Assembly: GCA_041392855.1 (NCBI GenBank) | Contig: JAWKLD010000001.1 | Location: forward strand, 2,900,001-2,964,000 | Source: Flavipsychrobacter sp. | GTDB lineage: Bacteria > Bacteroidota > Bacteroidia > Chitinophagales > Chitinophagaceae | DNA length: 64,000 bases | Direction: 5' to 3' | Shown: positions 62,280 through 64,000 of the stretch, in pieces | How the letters are laid out: each line of letters opens with the position of its first letter | How positions within the stretch are numbered: the stretch's first letter is position 1 | The notes under the pieces: generated by a model | The model's input: the letters and a program-made list of their open reading frames with translations, nothing else | What the model was told of the DNA's origin: nothing | The model's database searches: none | Translations under genes and position numbers: made by a program

Positions 62280-63569
62280 ATGAGATTAAAAACTATACTT
62301 ACAATTGCTTCTTGCATGGCATTAGGAATGCAAGCAAACGCGCAAATGAGGCTTATAGCTGATGCGCATTACAATTATGATGGAGCGTCATATTTACCTG
62401 TAGACAGTAACTTTTACGTACAGCATGGAAATGGTCAAAATCCAGGACAGTTTGATATCAATATCTTCCAACACCAATATAATGAGCGTACTACTTACTC
62501 TTTTTCAGGTAGTGCAGCAACGCCATCTTGGAAGAGAGTAAACTCCTTTAATGGTTCTAATTTAGAAGAGCAACTAATACAGAAAGCAAGCGGTAGTTCT
62601 TGGGTAAATGACAGTAGATATAGAGTCGTTTATAAGGGGAGTGTACCTGACAGTATCTATTACGAAGATTGGAGAACTCAAGGCGGTGGTTCATGGCGTA
62701 CCAACGATATTTATGTATATACTTTTTCTGGAAACAATGTGACCTCTGTAACTAAGATCGATTATTTCTGGAATAACCAGTCAAAGCAATTTGAATATAG
62801 AAACGACTACAGAGATACCTACACAAGAAATGGTGCTGGTAAGCCAACTTCAATGATACATGAAGAGTGGAATAATAGCACAAAACTGTGGGAGAATAAG
62901 ACCAAAGTAGAAACTTCATACAATGGTTCTAATGAACCTATGGTAGTAAGCAACTTTAATTGGACAAGCGGTGCTTGGGCAATTAACGATAGAGATAACT
63001 ATACCTATAATGCAGGTAAGCTAGAGTCTATAGCAAGTGAGTTTTATTTTGGTGGTAAGTGGACAGGTTCTTATAAAAACACTTATTACGGAACTAATGC
63101 TAACCCAGATAGTATGATCAGACAAAGCTGGGATCAGATCAACAATTTCTACATCAACAACATTAAGTTCTACTACAAGCACAATGGTGGTGGTCAAATG
63201 ACAGAGTTGAGAACAGAAACTTGGGATGGAGTTGGTTCTTTCAAACCTACAGTAAATACGGATTCACTGAATCGTTACTACTACTGGTGGCCTACTAACA
63301 TAACCACGAATAAAGCACTGGAAAATGCGATGAGTGTATTCCCTTCTCCTGCTACAAATATGGTTAATGTTTCACTTCCTAGCAGCCATTATGGTCAGCC
63401 TGTACACTTTACAGTTACAGATATGTCTGGTCGTATTGTTAAGAGATGGGCAGATGTTTCTAGTCCTAAGATCAGTGTTTCTGTTACCGATTTGCCAACA
63501 GGTACTTATATCTTAAATGCAAGTAACGGAGAAGGTATGAAGTCTCAACGTTTCTCTGTAGTAAAATAA
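62280..63569 (+). CDS. T9SS type A cargo with YD-like repeats, paralogue 2
   Basis: This is a 429-residue paralogue of the preceding cargo. The signal peptides are nearly identical, the first about 150 mature residues differ strongly, and the repeat region and sorting domain are highly similar (EEWNNSTKLWENKTK, YNGSNEPMVV, TDMSGRIVKRW, LPTGTYIL). The pattern suggests a conserved delivery and scaffold part with a variable front. The bases just before the two ATGs are also nearly the same (AAAACrACACTAT). Confidence 0.82.
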   Translation: MRLKTILTIASCMALGMQANAQMRLIADAHYNYDGASYLPVDSNFYVQHGNGQNPGQFDINIFQHQYNERTTYSFSGSAATPSWKRVNSFNGSNLEEQLIQKASGSSWVNDSRYRVVYKGSVPDSIYYEDWRTQGGGSWRTNDIYVYTFSGNNVTSVTKIDYFWNNQSKQFEYRNDYRDTYTRNGAGKPTSMIHEEWNNSTKLWENKTKVETSYNGSNEPMVVSNFNWTSGAWAINDRDNYTYNAGKLESIASEFYFGGKWTGSYKNTYYGTNANPDSMIRQSWDQINNFYINNIKFYYKHNGGGQMTELRTETWDGVGSFKPTVNTDSLNRYYYWWPTNITTNKALENAMSVFPSPATNMVNVSLPSSHYGQPVHFTVTDMSGRIVKRWADVSSPKISVSVTDLPTGTYILNASNGEGMKSQRFSVVK

Positions 63570-63588
63570 ATTCGCCATAATAATGGTT

Positions 63589-63620
63589 AAAAAGGGAGCA
63601 GAAAACTGCTCCCTTTTTTT
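63589..63620 (+). terminator. terminator of the second type A cargo gene
   Basis: A perfect 13-base stem (63589-63601 with 63606-63618) with an AAAA loop and a T-run. Confidence 0.9.
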
Positions 63621-63666
63621 GAAAAAAATATTTTATAAGAATGTATATAATATGAAAACTTGGATA

Positions 63667-63674
63667 TAGATTTG
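63667..63674 (+). promoter_or_regulatory. -7 element of the oxygenase gene
   Basis: TAGATTTG matches the consensus exactly, about 60 bases before the start codon. No TTG lies at the usual spacing. Confidence 0.42.
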
Positions 63675-63717
63675 TAAAAAATATCAAGGCAATAAGCCAA
63701 TAACATACCATAAGCAG

Positions 63718-63723
63718 AGGAGG
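63718..63723 (+). promoter_or_regulatory. Shine-Dalgarno site AGGAGG
   Basis: AGGAGG lies 8 bases before an in-frame GTG (63732) and 11 before the ATG (63735). Strong Shine-Dalgarno sites are otherwise rare in this window. Confidence 0.5.
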
Positions 63724-63734
63724 ACGAATTAGTG

Positions 63735-64000
63735 ATGGAAGAACGCTTTGAAGAGCTTATAGATGGCTATGCGCAAAATGGTGTCGGGGTTTCGAGACAC
63801 TTCTTACCGCAAGATCTGGCAATGTCGTTAAGACAAAACTTAGAGTCTCTTTATTTGAATGGGCAAACAGTACTTGCCGGAGTTGGCGATGCCAATAACA
63901 GAGTAGTAGCAACAGCTATAAGAAGGGATAAGATATTTTGGATAGAACCCGATACTACTAATATTTCTGAATTACAGTTTATAGCAATTGTTGAAGATTT
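63735..64000 (+). CDS. 2OG-Fe(II) oxygenase (prolyl-hydroxylase-like), 5' part
   Basis: The reading frame is open to the right edge of the window (about 88 codons). It begins MEERFEELIDGYAQNGVGVSRHFLP and contains ATAIRRDKIFWIEPDT with a following ELQF, a pattern I associate with the N-terminal part of EGL-9/SM-20-like 2-oxoglutarate oxygenases. The iron-binding HxD/H motif would lie beyond the window, so the call cannot be confirmed. Either the GTG at 63732 or the ATG at 63735 may start it. Confidence 0.6.
   Translation, partial: MEERFEELIDGYAQNGVGVSRHFLPQDLAMSLRQNLESLYLNGQTVLAGVGDANNRVVATAIRRDKIFWIEPDTTNISELQFIAIVED

Noticed and set aside
1..64000. CRISPR arrays, IS elements, integrases, tRNA or rRNA genes
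   Set aside because: Intergenic gaps are short and none contains regular spaced repeats, terminal inverted repeats with a transposase, or cloverleaf-like sequence that I could recognise.

Overview
The window looks like a chromosomal segment of a Bacteroidota bacterium, probably of the order Chitinophagales (order-level placement is inference). Three things support this. Type IX secretion (T9SS) parts and cargo recur: PorQ, a PorV/PorQ-like barrel, one CHU_C (type B) cargo and two type A cargo proteins. Promoters repeatedly show the Bacteroidota -7 element TAnnTTTG, several with a TTG about 17-21 bases upstream. Shine-Dalgarno sites are nearly absent, and the gene set is typical (SusC-like receptor, M56/BlaI pair, HmuY-like lipoprotein, split ATP synthase with a very short epsilon subunit). 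I see no IS element, integrase, CRISPR array, tRNA or rRNA. Genes are densely packed, and many end in perfect hairpins with T-tracts.

Layout. 1-7.4 kb: 3' part of porQ, fabI, a PorE-like OmpA protein, a DUF2130 protein and a large T9SS cargo. 7.5-14.2 kb: nitronate monooxygenase and M16 peptidase operon, pepA-pdxA operon, rsmA plus a 2-hydroxyacid dehydrogenase. 14.3-23.3 kb: a three-gene surface cassette made of a TonB-dependent receptor, a 1321-residue secreted protein and a PorV-like barrel. 23.4-34.7 kb: greA-HIT, a monooxygenase and SAM-hydroxide adenosyltransferase-like pair, a beta-helix lipoprotein, a VWA protein, pyrH, gcvT, a membrane protein, a DUF3050 protein and pckA. 35-39.2 kb: atpB-E-F-H-A with no atpG. 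39.3-50.2 kb: DPP III peptidase, a BlaI/BlaR1-type regulatory locus with an extra secreted homologue, lon, a barrel protein, a TlpA-like lipoprotein and an HmuY-like lipoprotein. 50.5-52.3 kb: atpD-atpC. 52.3-53.5 kb: a tandem duplication of a cysteine-rich secreted protein together with its promoter. 53.6-64 kb: a LolC/E-like permease, a GNAT-like protein, grpE-dnaJ, a PqqB-like hydrolase, an FAD oxidoreductase, purine nucleoside phosphorylase, two paralogous T9SS cargo proteins and the start of a 2OG-Fe(II) oxygenase.

How the genes fit together. Most of the accessory content concerns the cell surface. PorQ, the PorV-like barrel and the PorE-like protein could serve the cargo proteins encoded nearby. 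The 14.3-23.3 kb cassette is the best candidate for an uncharacterised surface system: a receptor without a SusD partner, with its own large secreted protein and its own shuttle-like barrel. The two ATP synthase clusters are 11 kb apart but share a 17-base promoter core, so co-expression is likely. The BlaI locus appears self-regulated through a perfect palindrome lying on its own -7 element. The duplicated cysteine-rich genes carry matched inverted sites on both sides of their promoters.

Limits: all functions come from reading motifs and architecture. No search, structure prediction or transcript data were available.
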